DNA from: Haematococcus lacustris | Lineage: Eukaryota > Chlorophyta > Chlorophyceae > Chlamydomonadales > Haematococcaceae | Length of the DNA: 64,000 nt | Direction: 5' to 3' | Assembly (NCBI GenBank): GCA_030144725.1 | Contig: JASKMD010000008.1 | Location: 4,901,056-4,965,055 of the forward strand | Shown: piece by piece, positions 21,740 through 33,700 of the stretch | Numbering within the stretch: position 1 is the stretch's first letter | How the letters are laid out: every line of letters begins with the position of its first letter | Made by a program: the position numbers and the translations under genes | The notes under the pieces: model-generated | The model's database searches: none | Seen by the model: the letters and a program-made list of their open reading frames with translations, nothing else | What the model was told of the DNA's origin: nothing

Positions 21740-22230
21740 AGCACAGGGAACGTCGGAAAGTTTCGGACCTCTTCGCGACCCCTAAAACGCGACTTATCAA
21801 AGCCTCTTACTGGGCAGTGACTGATAGGTTCGGGGTACCTCTGATATACCTCTGATAGCAAAGCTCTGACAAAAGGAATGACCGGTTGCCTGACCTCTCA
21901 ATTCGGCCTTATTCATAGGTAGTTTAGAGGGGTCTGGATCAGTGCTGAATGTGAGCCTATGAAGCTATGTATCTGTGGGAATCCATAGCTGATTCATAGG
22001 GCTCTAGATCCCCTCTCAAAAGCGGTGAATTAGAGGTGACCCAGCTGTGGTTTTGCTGTAACTTAGAGGTGACTAAACTGTGACTTAGTGGGTACATAGA
22101 GGCTGCACAGCTGTGAATGTTTGGTGAATTAGAGGCGACCCGTTGTGAATCATCAATGAGTCATTGGCGAATCAGAGGTGGCTCATCCATGATCAAGTGC
22201 TTTTTACACTTTTATAAAGGGTCAGCTGGT
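21740..22230. repeat. Dispersed repeat, partly inverted match to 26050-26420
   Basis: GTCGGAAAGTTTCGGACCTC (about 21751-21770) recurs inverted at about 26367-26386 with one change. Both neighbourhoods are AT-richer and full of TTAGAGGTGA/CTCTAA words. No gene is visible. Confidence 0.4.
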
Positions 22231-22328
22231 GGGTCACCTTACTCATTGCATCTTGATCTCGACAAGGGCACACACCTCTACCTACAACTGCAACCTCTAC
22301 TTACAACTACATCATGCCCATGTTCATA

Positions 22329-23555
22329 TACTCGTTCAGGCGCCCCCAACTAACAGAAAACCTACCCCTGGTAGTAGGACGGCTGTACCTCTGCACTCAC
22401 TGCGCCAAATTATATGCTAAATGGTTCACAGTGTAGCCTACACAGCCAGCTACCTTTCACCCATCCAGAATAATCATGCAGTCAGTAGGCCGTGCACAAC
22501 AAAGCGTCAAAGTTAGTGATTCAAATTTGAGCCGTAGCGGAGCATGCAGTCATCGCTGCGACCGCCCGCGTCGCTTAGGCTGCTCAACATGAGCATGCGC
22601 GTCGGGGGCAGCAGTCGGATCGGAAAGCGGTTGCAGCGATGTGGCACTGAGCCCACCTCCTCCCCATACCTGGAGGGCAATGCCACAGCTCGACCATTTT
22701 GACTTACAACATGCTACTTACTAGGTTGAGCTCCTCTCAGACATTGCTACAAACGCTCATACTCAGCTAAGCCAAAAGCTCACTTTGGTCTTTGACCCCA
22801 ACTCCCTTAGCCGATCTCAGGACCGGGGCCATGCAGTCAGACACACAACTCCACACCATGACCAAATCAGGACTCGGTTCCTCTGAGAGTTACACTCCCC
22901 TACATCCCATCCCCCTGCGTGCAAAGTTTCATAGCTCAACTGCCACCCCACAGCCCCGTAGCCCTGATTCTGCTTGGAGAACATGATGTCACTTTGAAGA
23001 TGTCAAACTGATAGAGGCCTGGGCTGTTTAACGTGCGGTTTGTTCTAATAAATGCGCCAAGGGGTCAAGAACAAACATTTCATAGCCATTTTTCTCTGGG
23101 TGCAGCGGGTGCAACATAGTGGAGGACACAGTGGAGGAGGGGGGGTGTAACCCGGTTATACCTTAGTGTGCGCCGACCAGAATGGTGTATTCGACGGAAG
23201 CGAGTATGAAACAATGTTTCATTCACCCCGTCTAGGCGCCCTGCACGCCCGGCAGGCATCGCGTTGGGTGTCGGCCGGACATTCCATTTGTGCACAACCA
23301 GCTCACTACGCTGGGTAGATGGGGTCACAGGGATGCGGCTCACCGTCTAAGAGAGACCCGTCTCGCCGCTGTGATTTGTTCGCGGGCACATGTGGCAGTA
23401 CGCGAGCAAAATCTCCAATGGCTTGCGTTGAAGGTCAGATGACGCGCATTGGTTTGCAGCTACCAATGTGCCAAACGCTATCGAAAACGATGCAGTATTG
23501 ATAGAGTACTTGCATGCATATTACCAACCCCATGTTGGGGGCGCCTGATACTCGT
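22329..23555. mobile_element. Compact MITE-like copy of the TCAGGCGCCCCCAAC family
   Basis: The element is 22336-23548 (1213 bp). It has perfect 15-bp terminal inverted repeats (22336-22350 and 23534-23548) and a perfect 7-bp duplication TACTCGT (22329-22335 and 23549-23555). It matches 792-1607 plus 3590-3925 in reverse orientation. No transposase is seen; short open frames shared by both copies have no known domain. Confidence 0.92.
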
Positions 23556-24043
23556 ACTCTAGCCTAGCATCTGATATATTGGCATTGCATCTCCTCCCAC
23601 AGTTGTGAGTTGTGGTAAGCCTAACAAATTATGCACGCGCTGCGCCATAACTGAAGGGGCACACCACTGTGCTGCGGGGCTGCGTCATGGCTAAGGTTTG
23701 CGCCAAAGATGGGCTGCACGCTGGCTGCCAGCAGCTGGTCTTCCATCAGGGGCAGGCGTCAGGGGTGTGCGGCTCCTCAATCCTGAATGCAAGGGAAAAA
23801 TCCAAGAATACACTCACCCGCACACCAGATTGCTGCCTGCGTGCCCCCCCCCGGCCCCACCGAAGCCCCCTATACACAACAACTCCCCTGCCCGCTCAGC
23901 CCAGACAGGCCATACACACAGATTACACACAAACACCAACACAAACATCTTACCCACCCACCTACCAACCCACCCACCTACCTGTTTGTTGGCCGCTTAC
24001 CCTTCGGGCACTCTACTAGCTGCGCTTGTACTGGTACACAGTA
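23556..24043. other. Unassigned flank
   Basis: Pro/Thr-rich open frames at about 23700-24040 overlap in all three phases and are compositional. No supported gene. Confidence 0.3.
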
Positions 24044-25562
24044 AAGCACCTAAGTTGGGACACCCCGTTTCTCGTGTTCTCTCGATTCTTTACCGAAAGC
24101 CCCCGTTTCTTTTCCGCGCATCGCGTTCTTAGGTGGTCACTAGGGTGGTTGTCGGGCCGCGTCATGTTTGCGCATTATGGGAGGAGAGATCTCAACACTG
24201 CCGGGACCGCCGGTTATAACCCCATCCGGAGTTAAGGCCCGGCCGCGACTACCATGAGCGTTTCGGGAAGCTTCCTCAACGCTCCTAGATACCTTGGTGG
24301 GTAACAAAGATGGTGCAGTCGGTGCGCTGTGTCAAATGTGCGGCTGTCCGGCGGTAGCGCTTGCCATGTTGGGCGGAAATTTTCGCATGTAACAAAAAAT
24401 GGCCTTTCTACTTGCACAGCTCAGGCCCCGGCCCTTGCTCAGATGATCACCGCTTCTGCCACACGCGCTAGGTGGTCTAGCAAAGCTTCTAACGGGGCGC
24501 GCCACAGGGCTAACATGCTTGCAGCCGCCGCTTGGGCCCTCTCCAAGTTCAAGAGGGGGGCTGCGCGCCCTTCTGTGCGTGCTGTGGCAAAACAGCATGG
24601 CTTCCCCCGCTCCAACCTCAACGACTTTATCAACATGGGGGGTGGGCTGCTACAAGGGAGAGACCGACAGCTTTGACTCAGGCAGAGGAGATGCAGCTGG
24701 TCAGCATTGTCAGAGGGGTATAAGCGCAGGGTAGGGGGGTGACCAGATTGGACCTCCTTGGAGCAGTGCAGTGGGCCTGCGAGGTCCGTGTGAGCAAGGG
24801 CCTGCCACACCTCTTCCGTGATGCAAGCTCGAGCAGCAAATGAAGCCATGGAATTAAATTGAACTTAATAGTATGAATTAATAATGAATAATACCATACT
24901 AAACGAAGTCATTGAAGCGGGCCTTTGCCAAGACAGGCTTATACACCCCCAACAAGGAGCAGCTGCTGGCAGCTGCTAAAGCCTCCATCCAAGCTGGCAA
25001 GAGCACGGCGACTCTAGCACCATGGAAGCGCCTAAATGTGACCAACGATATGATGGATGCAACTTTTAGTTGCTCAATGGAGGAGCAACCTCCGTTGTAT
25101 TTCCGGGCGGTGGACCAGTTCTACAACAGGCAGGAGCTGGAAGAGCAGCTTTCCATGAGGGCAGCTCAGTATGGCAGAGGGGCTTGCGTGGAGAGGGGGG
25201 TGCACATCATGATGCTTTCACTTTCGACTCACAACACAGCTTTTATGTGGATTTTTGGTGCCATCTGGTGCTAGGACCTATAGTGATACAGTGCCGAAAA
25301 AGGCAGGACCAAGTTTCTCCTGAAAAATGTTTGAACTTGAGTGTCTCAACATAGGTGCACTTAGTTTGAGAAACCGGTTTTAGGGGGGGTATCCCACTGG
25401 CCAAGTCATAAGTCTCCAGTCCTTGAGAATTATACTAAGCTGGGGGCATCGATAGCTAGAGGACTCCTAGATCTCTCCAACGATATGAGTTGCATTCGTT
25501 TCGTCCAAGCAAGTGATGAGTTGTGCCACCCCCCGTTTCAAAATGTCCCAACTTAGGTGCTT
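24044..25562 (+). mobile_element. pogo/Tc1-like transposon with transposase core deleted
   Basis: Ends AAGCACCTAAGTTGGGACA (24044-24062) and the inverse at 25545-25562 form terminal inverted repeats near TA dinucleotides. The interior retains a helix-turn-helix-like segment, AAWALSKFKRGAARPSVRAV then HGFPRSNLNDF (about 24530-24640). It also retains FAKTGLYTPNKEQLLAA (about 24920-24975), resembling the tail of DDE_1-type (pogo-related) transposases. The catalytic DDE stretch is missing. Confidence 0.65.
24422..24676 (+). pseudogene. Psq-like helix-turn-helix remnant of a pogo-type transposase
   Basis: Frame with a basic N-terminus and the psq-type pattern WALSKFKRG..PSVRAVAKQHGFPRSNL. It is followed by a stop at 24676. 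The pattern fits the DNA-binding part of pogo-related transposases; similar domains also occur in host proteins. Its place between matching TIRs argues for a transposon origin. Confidence 0.5.
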
Positions 25563-26574
25563 ATCTGTGTAAGGCAACCCACTTGCCCATGCACCCATCT
25601 GCCTATCTGTCCACCTGCCTATCAACTCCTGCCATCTAGTGCCCTCCCTGCTCCTCCTCCTTCACGAACCAACCTTGAAGCATGCACACTTGACAATGGC
25701 AACAGAGCTTGTCACTCCTTCATGGCAGCCTGCAATGATGCAAACATATAACATTGTAATGCAAACATACAACATTGCACATTTTAATGCAATGTAGCTC
25801 AACACCGACCCACAGACTGTCAGAGCACATGCCTTAACACCAACACTCACCACAGTAGTGGGCTTCAATGTGGCTGAGTGGATGTCGGGGCCGCGTTGCT
25901 GCCTCCTGCTGTGGTCATTGCTGCGGCTGCGCCTGCGGTCACGGCTATGCTCTGGCTACGCCTGTGGTCACTTGCACTCCGCCGGCTGCCACTGCTACGG
26001 TCGCCATTGTTGTGGCCCAAGGGCCGCTTGTCAGTGACTTAGCAATTTTTATTGACGTTATGCGCTGATGGTACAATACTGTGCTAATTAGCGATGTTTC
26101 AGTCCTAACTAGCCTCTGATTCACTACATATTGGCCTCTAATTTACAGGCCTTGAATATTGCCCTGTAAACCTCTAAAATCGCTCTGATTCAGCTCTGTT
26201 TCAGCCCTGGTGGACCCCTAAAATACCCCACATTCAGAGCCCCATGAATCAGTGCTTAATCAGTACTGAACTGACTGCTCTGAAACACCTATAATTCGCC
26301 GCATATCAGCGGCCGCTGAAACAACGCACAGTTACAGCGCTCTGAAAAGGTGCTAAGTTGCGGGTCATAAGAGGTCCGAAACCTTCCGACGAAAGGGCTG
26401 CCCAGCAATGGTCGTCAAGCCCCCTTGCCGTGCCGAACAGCAGCGGGCGCAGCAGCAGGGCTGCAGTGACTGGGCAGCAGATTGGCTAGCGCCTGCCGTG
26501 CTAACTCCAGCATCTCCCCCCCTCACCAGCAGCCCAGTGGGCAGCATGTACCAACGCAACCTAAACGCAATGAA
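25563..26574. other. Unassigned; contains the partner of the 21740-22230 repeat
   Basis: 26050-26340 is AT-richer, with CTCTGATTCA/CTCTAA words. 26360-26400 matches 21750-21790 inverted. Nothing else is seen. Confidence 0.35.
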
Positions 26575-26800
26575 ATGACCCTTACTAAGGGTGGTGTTTT
26601 GTCTATATGGAGTAAACCTCTCACACACATGGCATGGGCGCCTGCAACCTACACTGCTCCCTGACACCAGTGACAGGGTTACAACCCAGGAGAAGCATGA
26701 CTTGCATGCACTGATACAAGCATATGAATGTACAAAGGGGGCACATTGCTGTGCCACAGACTGCTGATGCTGCCGCTGGGCCTGCGGTGGGCGGGCACAG
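26575..26800 (-). ncRNA. Fanzor-family 3' block with a residual C-terminal tail
   Basis: Minus strand. The last few codons (QRQHQQSVAQ, about 26755-26790) resemble the Gln-rich Fanzor tail, with the usual TAG changed to CAA. Then comes the shared block with hairpin GCATG-ACTTG-CATGC (26695-26709, + strand reading), GTCAGGGAGCAGTGTAGG, and a near-perfect palindrome ACCCTTACTAAGGGT (about 26579-26593). Confidence 0.45.
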
Positions 26801-29684
26801 CCTGTAAACCATGCTTTGTGAGATCAAGCCACATGCTGCTGATGCTGTGACAGGGCTACAGCTCAGCTGTGACACCCCAGTGTGACCCCCGCACAGCACC
26901 GGGCAAGGAGGCTGGTGGGGCCCCAGCATGGGGTGACTAGTGGCTGCTAAGCCACCGCGCCTCCCCGCTTGTCCCTCAGCCCCTGACCCGCTTGCGCCCC
27001 CCCCGCCCCCTGCCAGCCTCCCAGCACCCAGTAGCCCGCCTGCTGCGCAAGGCCTGGCAGCGGCGGCAGCAGCACGCAGGGCGCATGCAGGCGACAAGCA
27101 GCCAGGCCTGCGCCCAACGGCAGCGGAACAGGGAGGGGCGCCCCGCACAGCTGCCCAGGGCCCGCACTGCCGCCCTCTACTGCCTCTGGCTCCAAGCTGG
27201 GGGGAGGTCCGGGCCGGGCCGGGCCGGGGAGGAGATCCTGGGCGGGGCAGGGTGCGGGGGAGGGGGGCTGGCGTGCCCCCTGGCTAGCGCGTTGGCTGGG
27301 CCTTGAGGCTGCTAGCGCTGCTGTGAGGTGCGCAGGGCGGGTGCGCGCAGCGAGCTGGGGCAGGGGGGGCAGCGGGGCGTAGGCCGCAGGTGCAGCCCGG
27401 CCTGCTGCCCCCCCACCTGCCCCGGTGCTGAGTCCTGGGTCCTGGCTGGCCGCTGCTGCTCCCCCCCCTGCCCCCCCTGCCCCCCCTGCCCCCCCTGCCC
27501 CCCCTGCCCCCCCTGCCCCCCCTCCCCCCCCTGCCCCTACTGCCCCTACTGCCCCTACTGCCCCTGCAGCTGCCACGCCTGATGCAGCCGCTCGCCACTC
27601 ACAGCATACTGAGCCGGCTGCACGCAGCCCTGCAGCTGCAGCAGAGGCGGCGCCTGGCCCCTCCTCTCCTGCTGCTGCTGGCCACCTGGGTTGCCCCCCT
27701 TGGCCCGCCGCTGCGGCTGCCTTTATTGGGTGCAGGGGCAGGGCGTCGCTGCAGCCACCCTCACGCTTGTGTGCTGGCTTGTGCGGTGGCTTGCCTGCCT
27801 GTTGTGCCGCATGGCGTTGTTGGCCTGCATGAGTGTGAAAAGGCTGGGGGGCCGGCTGGGAGGGGTGCCCAGCCCCTGTAAGCCACTGCTCAGGCAGCAG
27901 CAGGCTCACAGCAGCAGCAGCAGCAGCAGCAGTCGACAAGGCACCTCGGCCAGTGGGCAGGCTGGCAACGCTTGCTGAGCCGCTGCCTGACCAGGCTGAG
28001 CAGCAGGCTGCCGGGTCGCTGTGACTCACCCTGGCTGCACACGACCCCATGGGCCCCATGTGGAGCTGGCCTGGGGCTGGGCTGCACACCGCCTGCCCCT
28101 GCCCCTGCCCCTGCCCCTGCCCCTGCCCCTGCCCCTGCCCCTGCCCCTGCTCTTGCCCCCACTGCTGGATGTCCAGGCTGCTGGTCAGCTGCTGTGGCTG
28201 TGGGGCAGGGGGGGGGGGCAGCTGCAGGTGGGCCACTGACAGGCTGCCTGACGGAGCCGACAAGGCTAGGGCTGGGCTGGTGGCGGTGAGGGGGGGGGCT
28301 CCGGGGAGGGAGGGGCAGCTGGGTCTGGGGGGAGGCTGCTGAGGGTGTGTGTGAGGGGAGGCGGCCGGCTGGGTCAGGCAGGTCAGGGGGGGGCTGCGGG
28401 TGATGAGGAGGCTGAGGTGGTGCTGGCCCCTGCAGTCAGAGGCATGGAACCCTGGAGGGGGGCAGGGGGCCGGGGGGGCGGGGGGGGCAGGGTGCGACGG
28501 GGCAGGGGGGCGGGGGGGCAGGGTGCAGGGGGGCGGGGGCAGCAGGCAGCGCAGGACAGGGCAGGGCCTGCTTGGGTCAGGCTGCCCTCAGGTGGGCTCT
28601 GCTGCCTGTACCCTGAAGGGGCCGGGGGTTGGTGGCAGGGCTGGGGGGAGGGGGGGGCACACAGAGGCCTGGGGCCCTGGTGGGGGTGGGGGAACAAGGT
28701 GCACCCCCTGCCCTGCTGCTGCCCTCAACCCTGCCTGGCCAGTGTCAGGCAGCGCTGGCTTCGTGTCAGCACTGCGGCTGGTGGCCACGGCAGCCTGGCA
28801 GCCATCCAGCCCTGCGGCTGTGCTGCTGCCCCCTGCCCCCCTGCCCCCCCGTGCGCTGCCACCAGGGCACTGACCAGGTGAGGGGCGTGTCCACTGCGGG
28901 CTGAAGCTGGCCGGCCCAGCTGCTTGCTGGCACAGGGCGGGGCAGGGCGGGGGCAGGGGGAGGGGGGAGCCTGCAACCACCAGCGGCACTGGCAGCGATG
29001 AGGGGGGCGATGAGGGGCGAAGCAGTTGAGCCCCCTGGGGACGGGTACTGGTTTAGTGTCAGTGAGTGAGAGCAGTGGCAGGGGGTGGCGGGGCACTGCA
29101 GGGGGCAGCCTCTGAGGTTGAGTGTTGATGAGGAGGAGCAGAACCGGTGGGAGGGTAGCAAGGGCACGCCCCGAGGCTACTCTCCCCTCTAAATGCACGC
29201 CCGACGGCGAGGGCGTTGTCTTTCTTTGAGCAGGAGCAGCAGGGGGCCGGAGCACTTGGACTGCGGGCGGCAGCCTGTGTGTGTGTGCCTTGCGCCTGCT
29301 GCTCCACCCCCTGGTGAGCTGCCCCACCCGCCTCAGCTCACAGCTCCCTGACCCCCTGACACGGCCTTGAGGTCCAGGACACCCTCAGTGCAGCCCCTCC
29401 TGGTGCTGCTGCCCAGCCCCGCCCACCCACCCCTCACCCTGCCCTCTCCGCCCTAGCAGCAGACGCAGACACACTGAGGTGCCCTGGAGCAGCACTGGGG
29501 AGGGTGTTGGGTGCTGGACGGCAGTGGGTCCGTGTAACCCTGGTGGCACGCAGCCGGCACTGGAGCAGTTCCTCAACGAGGTGGGTGCGGGCACCCCTGG
29601 TGTTGGGTCAGGGGCAGGTGATGTGTTGGGAGGTGGTGGGGGAAGGGCCTGGCCCTGGCATGGCTGCTGCACCCTGTACTGCCA
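26801..29684. other. GC-rich low-complexity region, gene content unresolved
   Basis: Both strands have long open frames rich in Pro/Ala/Gly (for example 26947-28263 on -). They come from tandem repeats such as CCCCCCTG units (27463-27535), CTGCCC units (28090-28150), GCAGCA (27900-27935) and poly-G tracts. I cannot decide a coding strand. Short + strand pieces may be exons (about 28720-28860 and 29530-29580 before a GTGGGTGCG donor), but no family is recognised. Confidence 0.35.
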
Positions 29685-29805
29685 GCATGCGGGTCGTGAG
29701 TCAGCGCGAGCAGCTAGTGGTCGTCTTTGGTGAAGCTGGGCTGGGGGTGGGGCTCAGACAAGGTGCTCCTGGCCTGCCGCAAGCTGCTTGGGAAGCCTAG
29801 CAGGT
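29685..29805 (+). pseudogene. Small Fanzor-like fragment (before RuvC-II)
   Basis: QREQLVVVFGEAG followed, after a frameshift, by WGWGSDKVLLACRKLLG. This parallels SKQLVVFFGAA...GGGWGAAEVLRACCKVV in the copy at 60.6-61.8 kb. It is a short, frameshifted relic. Confidence 0.45.
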
Positions 29806-29920
29806 GCAGCCTGACATGCCTCTGCTGCGTCAGCATCAAGCCATTAGTCTTTACTCTCTCTGAGGTGAGGAGCCTTGGCCGCATGAACAGTGCTGACGCT
29901 CGCTGAGAGGCCTGCTGACC

Positions 29921-32900
29921 AGGTGAGGTGAGGTGAGGTGAGGTGAGGTGAGGTGAGGTGAGGTGAGGTGAGGTGAGGTGAGGTGAGGTGAGGTGAGGTG
30001 AGGTGAGGTGAGGTGAGGTGAGGTGAGGTGAGGTGAGGTGAGGTGAGGTGAGGTGAGGTGAGGTGAGGTGAGGTGAGGTGAGGTGAGGTGAGGTGAGGTG
30101 AGGTGAGGTGAGGTGAGGTGAGGTGAGGTGAGGTGAGGTGAGGTGAGGTGAGGTGAGGTGAGGTGAGGTGAGGTGAGGTGAGGTGAGGTGAGGTGAGGTG
30201 AGGTGAGGTGAGGTGAGGTGAGGTGAGGTGAGGTGAGGTGAGGTGAGGTGAGGTGAGGTGAGGTGAGGTGAGGTGAGGTGAGGTGAGGTGAGGTGAGGTG
30301 AGGTGAGGTGAGGTGAGGTGAGGTGAGGTGAGGTGAGGTGAGGTGAGGTGAGGTGAGGTGAGGTGAGGTGAGGTGAGGTGAGGTGAGGTGAGGTGAGGTG
30401 AGGTGAGGTGAGGTGAGGTGAGGTGAGGTGAGGTGAGGTGAGGTGAGGTGAGGTGAGGTGAGGTGAGGTGAGGTGAGGTGAGGTGAGGTGAGGTGAGGTG
30501 AGGTGAGGTGAGGTGAGGTGAGGTGAGGTGAGGTGAGGTGAGGTGAGGTGAGGTGAGGTGAGGTGAGGTGAGGTGAGGTGAGGTGAGGTGAGGTGAGGTG
30601 AGGTGAGGTGAGGTGAGGTGAGGTGAGGTGAGGTGAGGTGAGGTGAGGTGAGGTGAGGTGAGGTGAGGTGAGGTGAGGTGAGGTGAGGTGAGGTGAGGTG
30701 AGGTGAGGTGAGGTGAGGTGAGGTGAGGTGAGGTGAGGTGAGGTGAGGTGAGGTGAGGTGAGGTGAGGTGAGGTGAGGTGAGGTGAGGTGAGGTGAGGTG
30801 AGGTGAGGTGAGGTGAGGTGAGGTGAGGTGAGGTGAGGTGAGGTGAGGTGAGGTGAGGTGAGGTGAGGTGAGGTGAGGTGAGGTGAGGTGAGGTGAGGTG
30901 AGGTGAGGTGAGGTGAGGTGAGGTGAGGTGAGGTGAGGTGAGGTGAGGTGAGGTGAGGTGAGGTGAGGTGAGGTGAGGTGAGGTGAGGTGAGGTGAGGTG
31001 AGGTGAGGTGAGGTGAGGTGAGGTGAGGTGAGGTGAGGTGAGGTGAGGTGAGGTGAGGTGAGGTGAGGTGAGGTGAGGTGAGGTGAGGTGAGGTGAGGTG
31101 AGGTGAGGTGAGGTGAGGTGAGGTGAGGTGAGGTGAGGTGAGGTGAGGTGAGGTGAGGTGAGGTGAGGTGAGGTGAGGTGAGGTGAGGTGAGGTGAGGTG
31201 AGGTGAGGTGAGGTGAGGTGAGGTGAGGTGAGGTGAGGTGAGGTGAGGTGAGGTGAGGTGAGGTGAGGTGAGGTGAGGTGAGGTGAGGTGAGGTGAGGTG
31301 AGGTGAGGTGAGGTGAGGTGAGGTGAGGTGAGGTGAGGTGAGGTGAGGTGAGGTGAGGTGAGGTGAGGTGAGGTGAGGTGAGGTGAGGTGAGGTGAGGTG
31401 AGGTGAGGTGAGGTGAGGTGAGGTGAGGTGAGGTGAGGTGAGGTGAGGTGAGGTGAGGTGAGGTGAGGTGAGGTGAGGTGAGGTGAGGTGAGGTGAGGTG
31501 AGGTGAGGTGAGGTGAGGTGAGGTGAGGTGAGGTGAGGTGAGGTGAGGTGAGGTGAGGTGAGGTGAGGTGAGGTGAGGTGAGGTGAGGTGAGGTGAGGTG
31601 AGGTGAGGTGAGGTGAGGTGAGGTGAGGTGAGGTGAGGTGAGGTGAGGTGAGGTGAGGTGAGGTGAGGTGAGGTGAGGTGAGGTGAGGTGAGGTGAGGTG
31701 AGGTGAGGTGAGGTGAGGTGAGGTGAGGTGAGGTGAGGTGAGGTGAGGTGAGGTGAGGTGAGGTGAGGTGAGGTGAGGTGAGGTGAGGTGAGGTGAGGTG
31801 AGGTGAGGTGAGGTGAGGTGAGGTGAGGTGAGGTGAGGTGAGGTGAGGTGAGGTGAGGTGAGGTGAGGTGAGGTGAGGTGAGGTGAGGTGAGGTGAGGTG
31901 AGGTGAGGTGAGGTGAGGTGAGGTGAGGTGAGGTGAGGTGAGGTGAGGTGAGGTGAGGTGAGGTGAGGTGAGGTGAGGTGAGGTGAGGTGAGGTGAGGTG
32001 AGGTGAGGTGAGGTGAGGTGAGGTGAGGTGAGGTGAGGTGAGGTGAGGTGAGGTGAGGTGAGGTGAGGTGAGGTGAGGTGAGGTGAGGTGAGGTGAGGTG
32101 AGGTGAGGTGAGGTGAGGTGAGGTGAGGTGAGGTGAGGTGAGGTGAGGTGAGGTGAGGTGAGGTGAGGTGAGGTGAGGTGAGGTGAGGTGAGGTGAGGTG
32201 AGGTGAGGTGAGGTGAGGTGAGGTGAGGTGAGGTGAGGTGAGGTGAGGTGAGGTGAGGTGAGGTGAGGTGAGGTGAGGTGAGGTGAGGTGAGGTGAGGTG
32301 AGGTGAGGTGAGGTGAGGTGAGGTGAGGTGAGGTGAGGTGAGGTGAGGTGAGGTGAGGTGAGGTGAGGTGAGGTGAGGTGAGGTGAGGTGAGGTGAGGTG
32401 AGGTGAGGTGAGGTGAGGTGAGGTGAGGTGAGGTGAGGTGAGGTGAGGTGAGGTGAGGTGAGGTGAGGTGAGGTGAGGTGAGGTGAGGTGAGGTGAGGTG
32501 AGGTGAGGTGAGGTGAGGTGAGGTGAGGTGAGGTGAGGTGAGGTGAGGTGAGGTGAGGTGAGGTGAGGTGAGGTGAGGTGAGGTGAGGTGAGGTGAGGTG
32601 AGGTGAGGTGAGGTGAGGTGAGGTGAGGTGAGGTGAGGTGAGGTGAGGTGAGGTGAGGTGAGGTGAGGTGAGGTGAGGTGAGGTGAGGTGAGGTGAGGTG
32701 AGGTGAGGTGAGGTGAGGTGAGGTGAGGTGAGGTGAGGTGAGGTGAGGTGAGGTGAGGTGAGGTGAGGTGAGGTGAGGTGAGGTGAGGTGAGGTGAGGTG
32801 AGGTGAGGTGAGGTGAGGTGAGGTGAGGTGAGGTGAGGTGAGGTGAGGTGAGGTGAGGTGAGGTGAGGTGAGGTGAGGTGAGGTGAGGTGAGGTGAGGTG

Positions 32901-33132
32901 AGGTGAGGTGAGGTGAGGTGAGGTGAGGTGAGGTGAGGTGAGGTGAGGTGAGGTGAGGTGAGGTGAGGTGAGGTGAGGTGAGGTGAGGTGAGGTGAGGTG
33001 AGGTGAGGTGAGGTGAGGTGAGGTGAGGTGAGGTGAGGTGAGGTGAGGTGAGGTGAGGTGAGGTGAGGTGAGGTGAGGTGAGGTGAGGTGAGGTGAGGTG
33101 AGGTGAGGTGAGGTGAGGTGAGGTGAGGTGAG
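29921..33132 (+). repeat. (GAGGT)n satellite, 3.2 kb
   Basis: About 642 uninterrupted copies of GAGGT (complement CTCAC); I see no variant unit. It begins directly after CTGACCAG, so the first unit reads like a splice donor, CAG|GTGAG. The 1100-residue Thr-Ser-Pro-His-Leu frames on the minus strand are produced by the repeat. Confidence 0.97.
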
Positions 33133-33425
33133 GGGTGTGTCAGCGCACCGGGCAGGAGGTGTGGTGTAGAAGAAGGGGCGGCAGGGCGGGGGATCACGCA
33201 GCACCGGCTTGTGGCGAGGCGCCCCATCGCCCCGGCGCAGGTAGTCAAAGCAAGGAGCCAGGGCGCTGCGGGCGGGTAGGCAGGGGGCAGGGGTCAACGC
33301 TGCTGGGTGTGGGCAGGTGCGGGAGGAGTGGGAGGGGGCAAGAGGAGGGGGGTCCTGGATAGTTCAGCAGTGCCCGGCCCCTGGCCACAGCGAGCTGTGC
33401 TGTGACCCGAGCTGTGTGGTCCTGG

Positions 33426-33473
<48 letters not shown>

Positions 33474-33474
33474 C
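33426..33474 (+). repeat. (GGCA)n microsatellite
   Basis: About 12 copies of GCAG/GGCA beginning within TCCTGGCAGGCAGG. Confidence 0.9.
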
Positions 33475-33700
33475 ATGTGGACAGCCTGGGGCCAGGTGTT
33501 GGGGGCCGGCTGCCTAGCTCTGCGCCAGGTCATGGCAGACAAGCCGGCAGACAGTGCAGGCAGGTGCAGGCAGGTGCAGGCAGGTAGGCCGGGGGCCCTG
33601 CCAGTGCTGGCTGACACATGGCCCTGGCAGGCACAGCAGGGTCTGCTGCCCAGTCGCTACAGCCCGGCCGCTGAACTGCCCTGCTGCTGCCGCCACTCAC

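Noticed and set aside
792..23548. One giant 23-kb transposon bounded by the two inverted copies of the TCAGGCGCC family
   Set aside because: Each copy has its own pair of TIRs and its own, different, 7-bp target duplication, so they are independent insertions.
26947..28263. 438-residue Gly/Ala/Pro-rich protein
   Set aside because: Composed of GC-rich tandem repeats with equally long frames on the other strand, so the coding strand cannot be chosen.
29921..33132. Telomeric repeat
   Set aside because: The unit GAGGT is unlike green-algal TTTTAGGG or TTTAGGG repeats, and the array is interstitial.
29844..33297. Open frames of over 1100 residues (Thr-Ser-Pro-His-Leu repeats)
   Set aside because: They are simple translations of the perfect CTCAC/GAGGT satellite. 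A 5-bp unit without stops is open in every phase.
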